64,000 bases of DNA, taken from contig NC_052026.1 in NCBI RefSeq assembly GCF_015832195.1, positions 19,191,013-19,255,012 on the forward strand, written 5' to 3'. A program made the position numbers and the translations under genes. Source of the stretch: Motacilla alba alba (taxonomy: Eukaryota > Chordata > Aves > Passeriformes > Motacillidae). Positions 1 through 12,060 of the stretch are shown one piece after another. Position 1 is the stretch's first letter; each line of letters begins with the position of its first letter. Under the pieces are notes generated by a model. The model was given only the letters and a program-made list of their open reading frames with translations, ran no database searches and was not told the origin of the DNA.

Positions 1-898
1 GTTTGGAGATGTGGGGAGGCCTCCTCAGAATCCTTCTCTAGGTTATGTTGCTCTCCTAAAAATTGATCCTCTCCATGTCTGGCCTGATGGATTTCTTGGG
101 CTCAAGTGGAAGAGGAAAATCATCGTGCATAGTTGGATTTGATTCCATGTCTGTGTTAATGGATGAATTATCATTTCCATCAGTAAATCTCCGTTTGTCT
201 CTCCAGTGTTTTTTACTCCAGGTTAAAAAAGGGAAAAAAATCCACTGATCTCTTGGTATTCCTTGTCCAGCCCTTTGTAAAATGGGAGAAAGCACAGCTA
301 GGAGAGATTGCAGTGATTTTATTTCATTTTTACAGGTAGAATATTTCTCTTAAAACACTAATAAATAACAGGGACTGAGAATTCCAGGGGAGCAAGGCTG
401 AGAAATATTTTGACTTTAAAGTCAGGACCATATCCTGAAAAAGGTCTCATCAGAGCTGAGCTGTAGAAAAACCAGGCAAGTTCATCTTGAAGAAAAAAGT
501 CAAGTTTTGCTTGAGTTGTAACACGAGGTGAGGAAACTTCTGGTTCTCACTGAGTTCAGGAAGATTTTAGAGGCCTGTTGAGATTCAGAATTTGCAGTTC
601 TTGCAAATCTGGTGTGGATTGGAGCTTTGTGAGCTTTGAGAGTGTGAACCTGAAAGTTCTCCTTATCCCCGGGAATGTGCAAGGAAAGCTTCAGCTCCTG
701 CTGAAGAGATTCCAGGGAGGCTCCTCCTGGAGGGGCTGCAGGAGCTGAGCTGTGGATGCGCTGGATAATCCCTTTGGACCTTGGTCATTTCTCTGAGAAC
801 TGAATTTTTTTGACTAAAGGAGAATGAACAGCTGAAGGTGTTGATGCTGTGTGAGATGTTTCACAAATATTAACCCTGTCCTTGCTGCTGTTTTGCAG
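1..898 (+). other. Sequence upstream of the first coding exon
   Basis: No coding sequence, promoter motif or CpG-rich stretch was recognised. The composition is ordinary bird intron DNA, and the 3' end is a pyrimidine tract leading to the acceptor at 897-898. It is most simply the end of the intron between a non-coding first exon and the start-codon exon. A separate upstream promoter cannot be excluded. Confidence 0.5.
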
Positions 899-904
899 GA
901 GTGC

Positions 905-970
905 ATGCCTGGGCCAGCTCTGCCCTGGGGAGCTGCAGTGGTGCCTGAGGGGTTTTGCTGCAGGTTCTGA
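905..970 (+). promoter_or_regulatory. Upstream ORF abutting the BANP start codon
   Basis: An ATG at 905 in the leader part of the first coding exon opens a 21-codon frame that ends with TGA at 968-970, directly followed by the two BANP ATGs. It is in the same frame as BANP, so the arrangement reads stop-ATG-ATG with no spacer. If the exon starts at 899 and the leader is spliced as proposed, scanning ribosomes would meet this ORF first, and BANP would need leaky scanning or reinitiation. The geometry is read directly from the sequence. The regulatory effect is inference, because an upstream exon could change the leader. Confidence 0.5.
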
Positions 971-1040
971 ATGATGTCAGAGCAGGATTTGGCCGATGTG
1001 GTTCAGATTGCTGTGGAGGACCTGACTCCTGATAATCCAG
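971..1040 (+). CDS. BANP: BANP coding exon 1 (start codon exon)
   Basis: Codes for residues 1-23 plus the first base of codon 24. The exon probably begins at 899, after a pyrimidine tract ending ttttgcag, and ends before the donor GTAGGA at 1041, so 899-970 would be 5' untranslated sequence. Two ATGs stand in tandem at 971 and 974. The in-frame codon just before 971 is TGA, so translation in this frame cannot start earlier in this exon. The first ATG has T at -3, and the second has A at -3 and may be the better start. The peptide begins MMSEQDLADVVQIAVEDLTP, an acidic amphipathic N-terminus that I recognise from BANP orthologues. Confidence 0.93.
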
Positions 1041-1850
1041 GTAGGAAGAGATTTCCAGCAGTGCCCATTGCTGGAAATCACTGCTGAGCTTTTCTCTAAA
1101 ATACACACCAGGGTTTTATTCCAAAAGGTGCTTTTGAAGCCCGTATCCCATGGTTTCCCTAGCCTGTCTTGTGTATCTCCGAACCCTTTAGATCAGATTA
1201 TTTTATTTATTTCACTTTTCTCTTATTGCCTGTTTGTTTTTTTTTTATGCAGGGGTAGACTAACCCCAATAACAATGAAATATTCCTGCAGTCTTGCTTT
1301 TCTCCATGGTTTAGGCTTTTCCTCCAATGGGAACTGTTCCCCATCCTTTAGGAATTGTTTTATGTTTAAGACACTTTGTCTTATCCATTATTAAAATTCT
1401 TTGGACAGTCAAATTGAAAAACACTTCTGAAAGCAAATATTTGGATATCACTTGCTCAGAAATTGACTTCCTGAGTGAAAATCTATTGAGATGTTGGTCC
1501 TCTGTGGCTATTGCAAGGAAGAACAGTAATGGAAATGAGAGACACAGGCCAAAAACTGCTTTGTTGATACAAAATGAAAAAGTTACCTCAGAAATGGTCC
1601 CAAAGAGTTGGAGGAGAAGCTGGGACCTGCCAGTCCTTCAAAAGTCTTTGCTCAGCTTGTAAAGGAGCTCAAACCTGATCCCATCACCACTGTCAGATGA
1701 TTGAGAGAAACCCTGAGCAAGTGTCAAAGAACACATTAAATATCTTAATTAAATTTACATGCTTTTGTTTCCTCCACTTACTGTGTTTTTAATTTGAGCT
1801 TTGTCCTCTCAGGCTCTAAATTCTGGCAATGCTTTTTTTTTCCTTGGCAG

Positions 1851-1945
1851 TTGTGTTGGAGAACCATGAGGTGGCAGATGATGATGTGGAACCTGCCCTG
1901 AAACGTCAGAGGATAGAAATCAACTGCCAGGATCCCTCTATTAAG
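1851..1945 (+). CDS. BANP: BANP coding exon 2
   Basis: 95 bases completing codon 24 and coding through residue 55. The acceptor is a T-rich tract ending tccttggcag. The peptide has an acidic run (EVADDDVEPA, about residues 29-39) followed by a basic KRQR at about 41-44, which could be part of a nuclear localisation signal, and ends with CQDPSIK. The exon ends in phase 0. The donor is GTTATT, a poor match to GTRAGT and the weakest in the gene. Reading on into the intron reaches TAA after two codons, so the exon must end here. The weak donor suggests that splicing at this junction may be variable. Confidence 0.92.
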
Positions 1946-2666
1946 GTTATTTAATGCTCTTTCCTGGGTTTCAGTTTAGGGGAAGTTATTACAAGAATGT
2001 AAAATAAACTGTTTATACCTAATGTTGGAATTATTCTGGTAGATACTTGTGCATTTTTAGGCCCAAATTTAAAAATCTAGATAATTGTGTAATTTTCCAG
2101 TGTAGAATTAGTAGCAAGAATTTGACATGCAATATAAAACTTCACCAGAATTAATTCCACTGCCCCAAAACTTCAGTATTGGGATATTTTTTGATAAAGT
2201 AAATGAAGTTGACCAAAAAGATGAACTTGAGGATGTACTTGTGTTACAATTTGTAGATCCTTTCAGCGTGTTTGGAGTTACTATTTGAAGCTAACAGCAT
2301 TCTCCTGATAGATAATTCACATTTAATTCTGGCTCAGGAGCTCAGAAGCCGCCCTGCTGTGATTTAGGGTTGGTTTTTGCCCTGGAGTGTGAGTGCCTGA
2401 CGAGTATTTCAGTGCCACAGACACTGTCCTGTGTAATTGGGTATTTTTGGGGTGATCCCAGGAGCTGTGTGAAGGAGGGGTTTGGGTGCTCAGTGACTGC
2501 AGGGCCACAAGATGGCACAGCTGCTGTTTGCAAAGCACACGGAGTGCACTCTTCCCTGTAATGGCCTGTTTTCCCAGGAGAGCCCAAGTGGAATATGTTT
2601 TCTTTTCAAAAAGATTGCTTAGCAAAACAGATTTTATTTATTTGCTTTTCTTGATTTGCTGTTCAG

Positions 2667-2678
2667 CAGGAAGCTGAA
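2667..2678 (+). other. Possible 9- or 12-base microexon in intron 2
   Basis: A T-rich tract ends in two successive AGs (2665-2666 and 2668-2669) followed by GAAGCTGAA and then GTGAGTGG, a near-perfect donor. Either AG gives an exon that is a multiple of three, adding QEAE or EAE between Lys55 and Ser56. It lies downstream of the weakest donor in the gene. As I remember them, mammalian BANP isoforms differ at this junction by a few residues, but not with this sequence. This is pattern evidence only. Confidence 0.2.
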
Positions 2679-3111
2679 GTGAGTGGCATTAATTGTCTCC
2701 GAGATTTTTTGTGTTGATACAATTTCCACTGCAATTTATCTGTTTGGGCAGGAAAAAAAACTCGCTAACTTTATCCAGGAGGATGCATCCAGAGATTTAT
2801 AATCCTTTTGTTTTCACATGTGGACTGCAAGGCTTTGGCAAGTCATTAGAAATGATTTTGCAGTGGATGAAATCATCCTGACAAAGTGCTTAGGTGAAAA
2901 TGGCTTTGGCTGAGCTGCTTTTGGCTCCCAAATAAAGATCTGGATGGATCTGAGCCTGCTGAAACGCTCCTGGATGTCATCAGGGGTGGATTCTGTCACT
3001 AGACAGGCTGTGAGTTCCTTTAGGATTGCTTCCCAGTCACGTTTATCCGGAGCTTCCTCAGGAGTGGGGATAAACTCGGAGTGTTCAATGCGGGTTCTTC
3101 TCCCTCCCCAG

Positions 3112-3311
3112 TCGTTCCTGTACTCCATCAACCAGACCATATGCCTGAGGCTGGACAGCATCGAGGCCAAGCTGCTGGCCCTGGAGGCCACCTGCAAATC
3201 CCTGGAGGAGAAGCTGGACCTGGTCATGAACAAGCAGCACAGCCCCATCCAGGTGCCCATGGTGGCCGGGTCCCCGCTGGGCGCCACCCAGACCTGCAAT
3301 AAAGTCCGATG
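3112..3311 (+). CDS. BANP: BANP coding exon 3 (coiled coil)
   Basis: 200 bases, residues 56-121 plus two bases of codon 122. The acceptor is tccctccccag and the donor GTAAGG. Residues of about 60-96 carry regularly spaced I/L residues (INQTICLRLDSIEAKLLALE and on through CKSLEEKLDLV), a typical coiled coil, presumably used for self-association or partner binding. The end of the exon is Pro/Gly-rich (SPIQVPMVAGSPLGATQTC). It is strongly GC-rich against AT-rich introns. The reverse strand is also open here for 176 codons, which I regard as a by-product of exon composition. Confidence 0.95.
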
Positions 3312-5261
3312 GTAAGGACACAGCCCTGCCCACTGCCCTGACAACCCCCAGATCCAGGAGCTGGCCGTTTCCTGCTCTCTGTGCAGCTGGCAGGAGGCTG
3401 CTGGTGGAGGTAGAGTTCATTTATCTTCTTGAAGGTAATTTTTGTAGCAGTTCTGTGATGTTACTCAGAAGCAGATGCTGGTCCAGGGACAGTTTGCAGC
3501 TCTTCCCACATTTCATCCTGACTTAAAGCAGACTCCTTCATCCATCCCCTGGAAAAGCCTCAGCAGCTCTTTCAGACAGGTTTTTGAGACTTGCTCTGCT
3601 TTTATTTATAGCTGTTTTGACTTAATGAGTTCATCATCATTCTAATTGCTTCTCATTTTACTTCTCTTCACCAGAAATACAATGGGCTGTGTTTTATGAG
3701 CTTGTTTGCTAAAGAATCCTGCTAGAAAAATATCTCTGCTTATTTTGGAGCTCGAAGCTGGAGATGGAAAATCTGTTGAATAATCTAATGCACTTTGCTG
3801 AAAGAGCAGGCTTGACCTGCGGTCCCTTTGTGTCTCACTCCCCTAATGTGGTTTTAAATACCTAAATCTTGATGTGTCTGTCATCTTATCATCGAGGTGA
3901 TCCCAGCCAGAGAAATCTGCTTAACAAAAGACTCTTTTCTCCAACACTTCTTCCTTCTTTTTCATATTTTTATAGCTGGAAAACACTTCATACTGCTCTG
4001 AATAACTACTTGTTACTCTCCATTACAAAGGTGTGCAGGCATTTAATTTTTTCTTTTAAGCAGGTGCTGTGTCTGCTTTTACCTCTGCTTTTGAGGGCTT
4101 CATACACTGAAAAGATTAATTATGGCTGAGTTGTGGAATAACAGAAACAAAGTACATGCAATAAGGACTTGGATCACAGAGGAAGCAACCAGAGTTTAAC
4201 ACCAGGGCTTTTGCTAAATACTCTTTTCTCAATAATTGTTTCTTCAAGAGCCTTCTTGAAATCTTGGCTGAATGTTTTTGTAGTTAATTTAGAGATCTCC
4301 AAGTTCCTGTGCACGAGCTGAGCTTTTTGCTGTGGTTTGTGCACAAAAGGCTTCAGAAACCTTTTCAGGAACCCACAGCCCCTTTGGGACCCTATTAATT
4401 CATGCTCAGTGAATGCTTTCCTCTGTAAATTGTACTATTTTGAGTTTCTGGGGGAATTTGTCAGACCTGAGCTGCTTGGTTTGGTTTGGTTTGTTTTTAA
4501 ATCTCTGCAACCATCAGAAATCTGTCCTGGCTGTTGATGGTGCTTCATCTTTTGGTTTGGGTTACAGATTTTTGCTGACAGCTCCTCAGCCAGTCTGCCC
4601 ATCATTTAGATAGAAGTCTTCAAGAAAGCAGGAGTCTCTGCCCCAAATATTTGTTGCTTTTGGTCTGAAGTTGCACATTATCAGAGGTGTGACGCCAGGA
4701 GAGCACTGAGGGCTTTTTGTTCTGGAGCAGACTGTGGCCTGTGGGACTCGAGAGAAAATAGGGCTGGATGTGTTGAATTTGGCACGGGGGACACTCCATT
4801 TGCACAGGGACAGAATGTTTCCCTGAATTCCCTGTCTCTCATCCATAAATCCCTTTATCACTTGTTGATTGTTTCCAATTAAAGGCTGTTCCGTTGTACC
4901 AGCTCTGTATCCTTCCCTCTTCCCCATCCATCACAGAAGGCAGAGCTTCCCAGAAGTTTAGGATAGGGATTTTCAGATTCTCCACAGGAATGGGATTCTC
5001 CAGCCTCCTTCTCCTCCTCCTGCCACCAAACCCATGCTAGGTTTGCTGCTGTAACAAAAAGTTGTCTTTATTAAAGGCTGTCAGGGAGATGGTGCTGCAC
5101 TGCCAGGAGAGCAGCTCCTGGGTAAAAATGGGAATAAATCCAGTAAATACAAAAAAAAATGGGAATAAATCCAGTCAATACCTTGGGATCCTGGCTGAGA
5201 ATTGGGCCTGTGGGAATCCATGAGCTGGGGGTGCTGGTGGGTGGGGGGCTGGCCTTGATTC

Positions 5262-5625
5262 TGCCCCTCAGGTGAGACCCCACCTGCAGAGCTGCCCCAG
5301 CACAGGAGGGACCTGGAGCTGCTGGACAGAGCCCAGAGGAGGCACCAGATGAGCAGAGGATGGAGCAGAAAGGCTGGCAGAGCTGGGATTGTTCACCTGC
5401 ACGGGAGAAGCTTTGGGGTGACCTCACTGTGGCCTTGCAGGACCTGAAAGAGCTGCAGGAAAGACGGAGAAGGACTTTGGACACGAGTTGGAGGACAGGA
5501 CACAGGGAATGGCTCCCACTGCCAGAGGGCAGGGCCAGGCGGGATAGTGGGAAGGAGTTGTTCCCTGGGAGGATGGGAGGCCCTGGCACAGATTCCCAGA
5601 GAAGCTGTGGCTGCCCCTGTGCAGG
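5262..5625 (+). mobile_element. CR1 LINE 3' fragment (+)
   Basis: The sequence follows the 3' part of bird CR1 elements: a segment on rating the last ORF end (gctgcccc, ctggagctgctggac), then agctgggattgttcacctg, ggagaagctttggggtgacct, and the typical gggaatggctcccactgccag and ggcacagattcccagagaag. It is 5'-truncated and lacks the terminal (ATTCTATG) end, stopping near the minisatellite that follows. Confidence 0.8.
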
Positions 5626-5732
5626 CACCCAGTTTGTGGCGAGCGGCAGCGGGGCTGGCCCAGCCCCATCCCCAGTGGGCACAGCCGTGAGAGGCGGCGA
5701 GCAGCACCGACAGCAGCGAGCACGGGGCGCCC

Positions 5733-5997
5733 GGGTGTGCTGAGAACAGCCGGGGAGCAGAGGCACAGAGGGTGTGCTGAGAACAGCCGGGGAGCAGAGG
5801 GCACAGAGGGTGTGCTGAGAACAGCCGGGGAGCAGAGGGCACAGAGGGTGTGCTGAGAACAGCCGGGGAGCAGAGGGCACAGAGGGTGTGCTGAGAACAG
5901 CCGGGGAGCAGAGGGCACAGAGGGTGTGCTGAGAACAGCCGGGGAGCAGAGGGCACAGAGGGTGTGCTGAGAACAGCCGGGGAGCAGAGGGCACGCA
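5733..5997 (+). repeat. 38-bp minisatellite, seven copies
   Basis: Seven near-identical units begin with gggtgtgctgagaacagccg at 5733, 5770, 5808, 5846, 5884, 5922 and 5960. The first unit is 37 bases and the others 38. It is GC-rich and has no stop in any of the three minus-strand frames. Since 38 is not a multiple of three, successive units rotate the frame and keep a 430-codon minus-strand frame open between 5071 and 6363. That frame is a repeat artefact and not a gene. Confidence 0.95.
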
Positions 5998-8900
5998 GGG
6001 GCAGGGCATGAACACGAGGGGATGAAAGGCTGGGCTGAAGGGCAAGGAGGGAGATGCTCGCAGCCTTCTGAAGTGACAGGACGTTACTCTGTATGGGCAG
6101 GCACCTGAAGCCTTCTGGTGAAGCGTGGTGTTACTGTGTATGGGGAATGCTAAAAGCCTTCTGGAATTGTGTGCTGCTACTCTGTATATCATGGGATGTG
6201 CTGTGACACCCCTGGAAATGCCCAACGCCAGGCTGGAGGTGTTCAGCTGTACATGGAGAAAATCCAGAGGTAAATGGAGCTCAGGTGTTTTCCTGGACCT
6301 ATTTTTTTTTTTTGCCACAGGTGAAAAACAGATCACAGGCATCTGGTTCTGTTCCATATGCATTTGTGGCTAATTGATAACAAGTATAGAGATAAAAACA
6401 TTTAAGTTTTTTGTCTTTAATGAGAGTGGGACAGTAGTGAATGGAACTGTAGATTAATTGCACTCAATTAATGAGCCCGAATCCATCCTGGTGTCCTTGA
6501 ACAAAACTCGTTGGGGGTTGAACATTGGCTAATTAATGTGGCTAATTAATCCTCAGGTGCAGCTTTGTACCAGATGGAATGTTGGAATTTGCTGTATTTT
6601 TGTAGGTGTGGATCATTGAAATGTTTGTTTTACCATTGAATTTAATCAGCAGAACAATTTAATTGAGTTTGGAGAAGGAGACTTGTCCACCCACTTTGCA
6701 ATGTGCCGTTTGGCAAAGCCTCCTTGGCCCCACATCCCCCAAATTCCAGAGCTGTGCTTCTGCTCATTGTTTCCTTGTTTACAAGTGGGTTTGGGATCAA
6801 ATCACGCAAAATTGAGAGTTGAGATGATCTTAAATGAGGTTGTAAAGCAGAGAATGTGGTGTGGAATGAATTGTAGGGGGACTGTTCTAGATTTAGCAAA
6901 AATACTTTTGCTTCTCCATAAAACCTTTAGGAAAACAAACAAACCTGAAAAAATATAATCAAGGCATTGGTGTATAAACCCCAAAATAGCCAGAATTCTA
7001 TTTTTTAAATTTATATATATCTATATATTTATTCTTTCTGTGAGTTACAAACCCCTTGGCCAACCTAATTGCATTTTTATCAGGAGGATTTTTACTGATT
7101 ATAATAAACTATCCCACTATGCTAATCCAGACTTTTAGAAGAAATAATAATTCCTCAGCCCTTATCAGTGAGCAGTGGCTGCTGAGTCTCTTCCCTGTGT
7201 TCGCTGCAGTTGATATTATAACTCATTAGGGGATGTAAACCACTTTATATCCTTTTATTTCACTCAGTGATAAATAAATTAACATTGGAAACCTTCAGGA
7301 TTTTTGCTGGTTTTAACTCAATTTAAGAGCTAATTGTTCCTTCTTGGAATTGCTTCTGAAGACCCTGAATTTGCAGGAGGATTTTAATTGATTTATTTGG
7401 GAACAAAGCATGGATTGAGGAACAGAGGATCAGGCAGGGTGAAGGGTTTCTTTTCGAGGTGCAGGTCCATGAATCAGCCTGGAAAAACATTTCCCTGGAA
7501 GCAGATTCAGCCCTGGAGACAACCCAGCAGTGCCTGGGGCTGAGGGGGGAGTCAGACACAGAGTCAGAAGTTCAGGGTGAGCTGTCAAGGTTTGATTTGG
7601 AGAAGCTTTGGAGTTGCCCAGGTTTACAGGAATTCTGCAGCAATCCAGGTTTATTTCTCCTTTATTTATCCTTGGCCTTTCCTGGGGCCCTACCTGGCAG
7701 CAAATGTGCAAACAGTGAATTTTGGGAGGCCTGGACAGGACCACAGCTGGACTTTTGTCCTTCCTTGGGATGGAGGAATTCCCAACCTTTCCCTGTCTGT
7801 CAGCAGTCTCTGGCACGGGAGCAAACGTTTGTTTGGGATTCCATAAAGAATTACAATTCTTTAAAATATTTGAGTGCTGGGATTCTCCCAGGTGGAATTC
7901 TGGGGCTGTTTTCCTGGAGGATTGAGGAGGAAGGGGCTGCAGGAGAATGGCACAATTGTTTGGGATCTGTTCTCAGCACGTTCATTTTGGTTACACTCCC
8001 AGTGGGGAAACAGAGTCAATATTGACAGTGAGAAAATCATCATTAACGCTTCATGAATTAAAAAATCCTGCTTAGAATCACAAGATTTTTAAGGAGTACA
8101 GACGATGTGGAAGCAAAATTTGGATATTTTTGAGTAAAATAATTTGGTAAAGTGAAATTTCAGTTTTGGGGCTGAGAATTTGAATGGTTTTTCATAATTT
8201 CATGGATCGGGCCACAAAACCGTTGCTTTTCCAGCCTTTTGAGTCCCCTGTTTTCAGTTCTGATAAAGAGATCGAGGGGTTTTCACACATCATTTGTGTT
8301 TTGTCTGATTTTGTACATGAGGGAAGTCAGTGTTTGTCACCTTCATGCCTGCACTGGGCAGTGTCTCAGCCTGCAGGAATTGTTGTGCCTTGGGATATGT
8401 GCTGAAAACCCCAAATTCCTTCTTGAGGTGTAGTAGAGAAGTTTCTCTGAAAATTACAGTTCCGTCCTGCATTCAAAAATTGAGTTTTTAAACAGAACAA
8501 ATGAAATAAAGGCATTATTAGATTATCTGTCAGCTCCTCTTTCTTTATCCAGAGTTCTGTTGTTTCTTTGGCTGTGGAATGAAAAAAAAAAATAAAGCCT
8601 CCCAAAACTTGACATCGTTAATTCCTTGGAAAACACGACAGTGCTTTCCAAAATCTCCTAATTTGTCACAAAACTTGTCAGCCTCAACCTCTTGAAGTTT
8701 AATTTTATTTTGCCTTCCTGGCCACGTGGATTTCACGGAGAAGATTTCTGTGGTCTGTTTATCAGCAACACGAGTTGATTATTGGAAATAAGGGCTGGGA
8801 TTTTGACGAATTCCAAATTCCCCCAGGATTAGGAGGAAGTGGCATCTTGCATTAATCAGCTCCCACAGCAGAGTTCTTGTGGAATTTCACATTCCAGGAG

Positions 8901-9884
8901 TGTTGCACTCAGATATTGGGGAGCCAAGTGCCCAGGAATTTGGTGATGAATTGGAGGCGATGTCTGGCTTGCAGCATTTCAGGGGAGAGGGAAAGGTCAG
9001 TTATGGAATGAAACCAACAACTCACCATCATCCCCTCAGCTGGGTTTTGCAGAGTTCAGTAATTCCTGCATGGACGGGGTGGAATTCATTTATAAAACTT
9101 CTCAGACTGACCAAGATTTGAACTGTGGATTCCTTCTCCCCACTGCAGTTTTCCTAAAGTTAATGGTTTCTGATGAAATATCATTTCTGAGAGTCCAGTA
9201 ATTCAAGGGAGAGCTGAGCAAGTAGCAGCTGATGATTTAGGCCTGAGAAAAGGATGGAAAAAGTGTGCTTTGGATCTTTTTAATTGCACTGCTGCTGTTT
9301 CAAATGTGCCTGTCAGACATAAACCACCAAAATGAACTTTGACAAAGAGGTGGTTTTGAATTCTTAAAAAGAATTTACACTGGAAATCAGATTTTAGCTG
9401 ATAAAGCTCCTTCAGGTTTCAGGTGTGTTGCCAGGTTTGATATTTTACTTTTTTGCTAGGAAATTGGGCATTTCCCTGTAAACTTAGCTCAGGATAAATG
9501 TGAAACCCTTTGATTTGGGGGGTTTGCAGGATTGCTGTTCCCTCTTAGCCACATGTGGATAAACAGTTTATTTATTGCCATTCAGCTGAAACACTTGCTT
9601 TGGGTCAGAGACCTCAGGGAATCCTTTTAGTTCCATTTAGATTCAACATCCTTTCATTGTAAGGTTTCTGGGAAGGGTGAAAAAGAGGAATACATGGCAA
9701 TCACACAGGATTTGGGTTTAGACACAGATTAGGGGGACATTTACCACTCTAATTACTGTCTAAGAACATTTAAAATCAATTATAACATACTAAAATGTGG
9801 GTTAAGTTTGCCAAATCCCATTGATGAGATGAATTCCAGGGAAAGCAGAACATTGAATTCCATGGCTCCGTTAGCACAGCCAGA

Positions 9885-10012
9885 ATTATTATTATTATTT
9901 ATCATTATTATTATTATTATTATTGAATATATAGCACTAAGTATATCAATATTAGTACTATATAATAATATACAATATATTATTAATAGATATATAATAT
10001 TATTATTATTCC
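9885..10012 (+). repeat. ATT/TA-rich microsatellite tract
   Basis: A run of ATT trinucleotides near 9885-9925 is followed by degenerate TA-rich sequence with short ATT runs up to about 10012. Confidence 0.85.
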
Positions 10013-11839
10013 AGGAATAAATGGAAAGGTGCAGGAAGTGGAATTTGGTTGAGGCCTTTGTAGGGCTCATCTTTCCTTTCTGCCTAAAGAAACAATTATA
10101 AAATGATTATATTTAATAAAAGAGGGCAGGTTTTTACCTCATGCATGTTGGAAAATGGGATCATGTTTAGTGAAACTCTACAAATCTTTATCAGCGTGAA
10201 GCAGAGCACTGGGTAGTGAAAGCCTGTGTTACCCACAATATATTTAATTTCTTGAGCAGACAATAAACAGAAGGGGGCAGAAAAGCCTTATTTTTCCTTT
10301 TGGGTTCTAGCCTGGCAGAATTTAAATATTTTGGGTGGTACAATCACTGGGAATTTGAAAATCCAGCAGTAAAAGCAGACCCTGGAAACTTTTCCTCTAG
10401 GCTGGGGAGTTAATTCTGCCAGTGCCAGGAAATGAATGAAGAGGAGAGCAGGTAATTGATTAGTGATTAAAGGGACAAGGTGTGGAAATGACAGGGATTT
10501 AGGTGGTGTCCCAGGATAATTTGTGTGCCAGTTTAGAGCAGTTTAAAACACCGGTAATTCTGTTTTTAAAAATTGCAAAACCTACCAGTCTTGCTTTTGG
10601 AAAATCATATAATAATTGAAATTTAGTCATTTCAAACACTCGAGTTTGAAAAAAGAAATAATTTCTTTATTTCAGTGGGTTTGGAGGGCCCCAGTTTTAC
10701 TTGAAGCAGGATGGAAAGGAGGGATTCCCAAGGATGAAGCACCCAAAAAGGCTGGAATTGCTGATCCTGGAGGTCTTTTCCACCCTTTGTGGCTCCAGAA
10801 CCTCTCCCAGATCTCGCTGAGGTTGGAGCCCCTGTTCCATCTGCTTTCCTTGGCAGCAGCTGCCACTTAACTGCTGCATTTCCAGCCCTAAAAACCCCTA
10901 AAACCCCTTGGAATGTCTTTCCAAACAGCATTCCCCCCTTTTTTTAAGGAACTGTACGTTTTTGCATATCTTGAGCTCCATCTCTTTGTTCCATGAGCAG
11001 GAAATCTGCTCCCAATAACTCCTGAAATTGTGTTTTTCATACCAAGGGAAGAGCAGGATTTCTTTAGGGTGCCTTCAGGGGAATCTGGAAATTTGAGATT
11101 TAATCCTTAATTTCATTCCAAGCATCCTTGGAATGGCTGGAAAATGTCTGTGGTGGTGGCAAGGGCACAGAGCTGGCTGGGAACTTGGAAAAGCAGAATT
11201 ACCTGGTGGGAATGATTTACAAACCCCCAGAAAGAACTCAGGGGTGTTTGCAGGAACCCGATAATTGTATTTATTTGTTACCTGGTGATCAGTGAGGCTT
11301 CACTTCCTGTAATTAATATTTTGAAATCAAATTTATTACACTGCCTCTTCGACCCCCAAGATTTTAGTGCTTAAATCTAAATTTGATGTAGTGCTTAAAT
11401 CACTCTTCTGCCAATACCAGAATTTGTCAGAAAATCAGGAAAATCATCTCAAAGTAACTAATTGTATCATGAAGGACTCCAAATCTTTCTCCTGATTCAA
11501 ACTGTGTTTTCTAAACATCCAGAATTTCTGTTTTAATCAATAATTTCACTCCAGGAACCAGGGCAGCTGCCTCATTTCCCACTGAGCACAATCTCCACGT
11601 GCTGCTCCTTATCTGGCTCAGGAAGTTAAGGCTCAAAGAAGGGTAATAACTGTAAATTTCTTCCCAGACTGGCTGAAAACAAGATATCTCTGCTGTTGTA
11701 TTTTTATGAGTACATTTATCTTCAAAAAGGGTGGTATTGACCTGCTGGTTATGGCATGACCCAAAAGTAGAAGACTGATAATTAATGTAATTTCTAGCAC
11801 TTTTCAATCCTGGTTATGTCACACGTTGCCTGGATGAGT

Positions 11840-12060
11840 ATTTCCCCAATTTTAATTAATTTCCCCAATTTTAATTAATTTTCTCATTTTTAATTTCCCC
11901 AATTTTTCCCCCATTTTTCCTTTTTAAAAATATTTTTTAAAGTTTTCTTCCTCATTTTTATTAAAAAAAAAATTTCTCTTTCTATTTTTTCTATTTTTTC
12001 TATTTTTTTCTAATTTTTCTTGGGTTTTTTCTGATTTTTTTTTTTTTGTTATTTTTCCTT
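11840..12060 (+). repeat. T-rich low-complexity tract
   Basis: Begins with a repeated ccccaattttaattaattt unit, then long runs of T broken by C, with a (ctatttttt)n-like stretch at about 11980-12015. It is strand-asymmetric (pyrimidine on the + strand). Confidence 0.8.

Larger units (their letters stand above)
1041..3111 (+). other. BANP introns 1 and 2 (exon 2 lies inside this span)
   Basis: Intron 1 is 1041-1850 and intron 2 is 1946-3111. No repeat family was recognised in either. Intron 2 contains a short stretch at about 2640-2680 with a strong pyrimidine tract, AG and a consensus GTGAGT donor only 9-12 bases apart, listed separately as a possible microexon. Confidence 0.6.

Noticed and set aside
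2814..3344. 176-codon minus-strand open frame over BANP exon 3
   Set aside because: It is the antisense of a GC-rich real exon and has no independent similarity or splice support.
5071..6363. 430-codon minus-strand open frame with repeated Cys/Ser/Pro-rich blocks
   Set aside because: It is a read-through of a 38-bp minisatellite and an antisense CR1 fragment. It has no recognisable domain, and the frame rotates from unit to unit.
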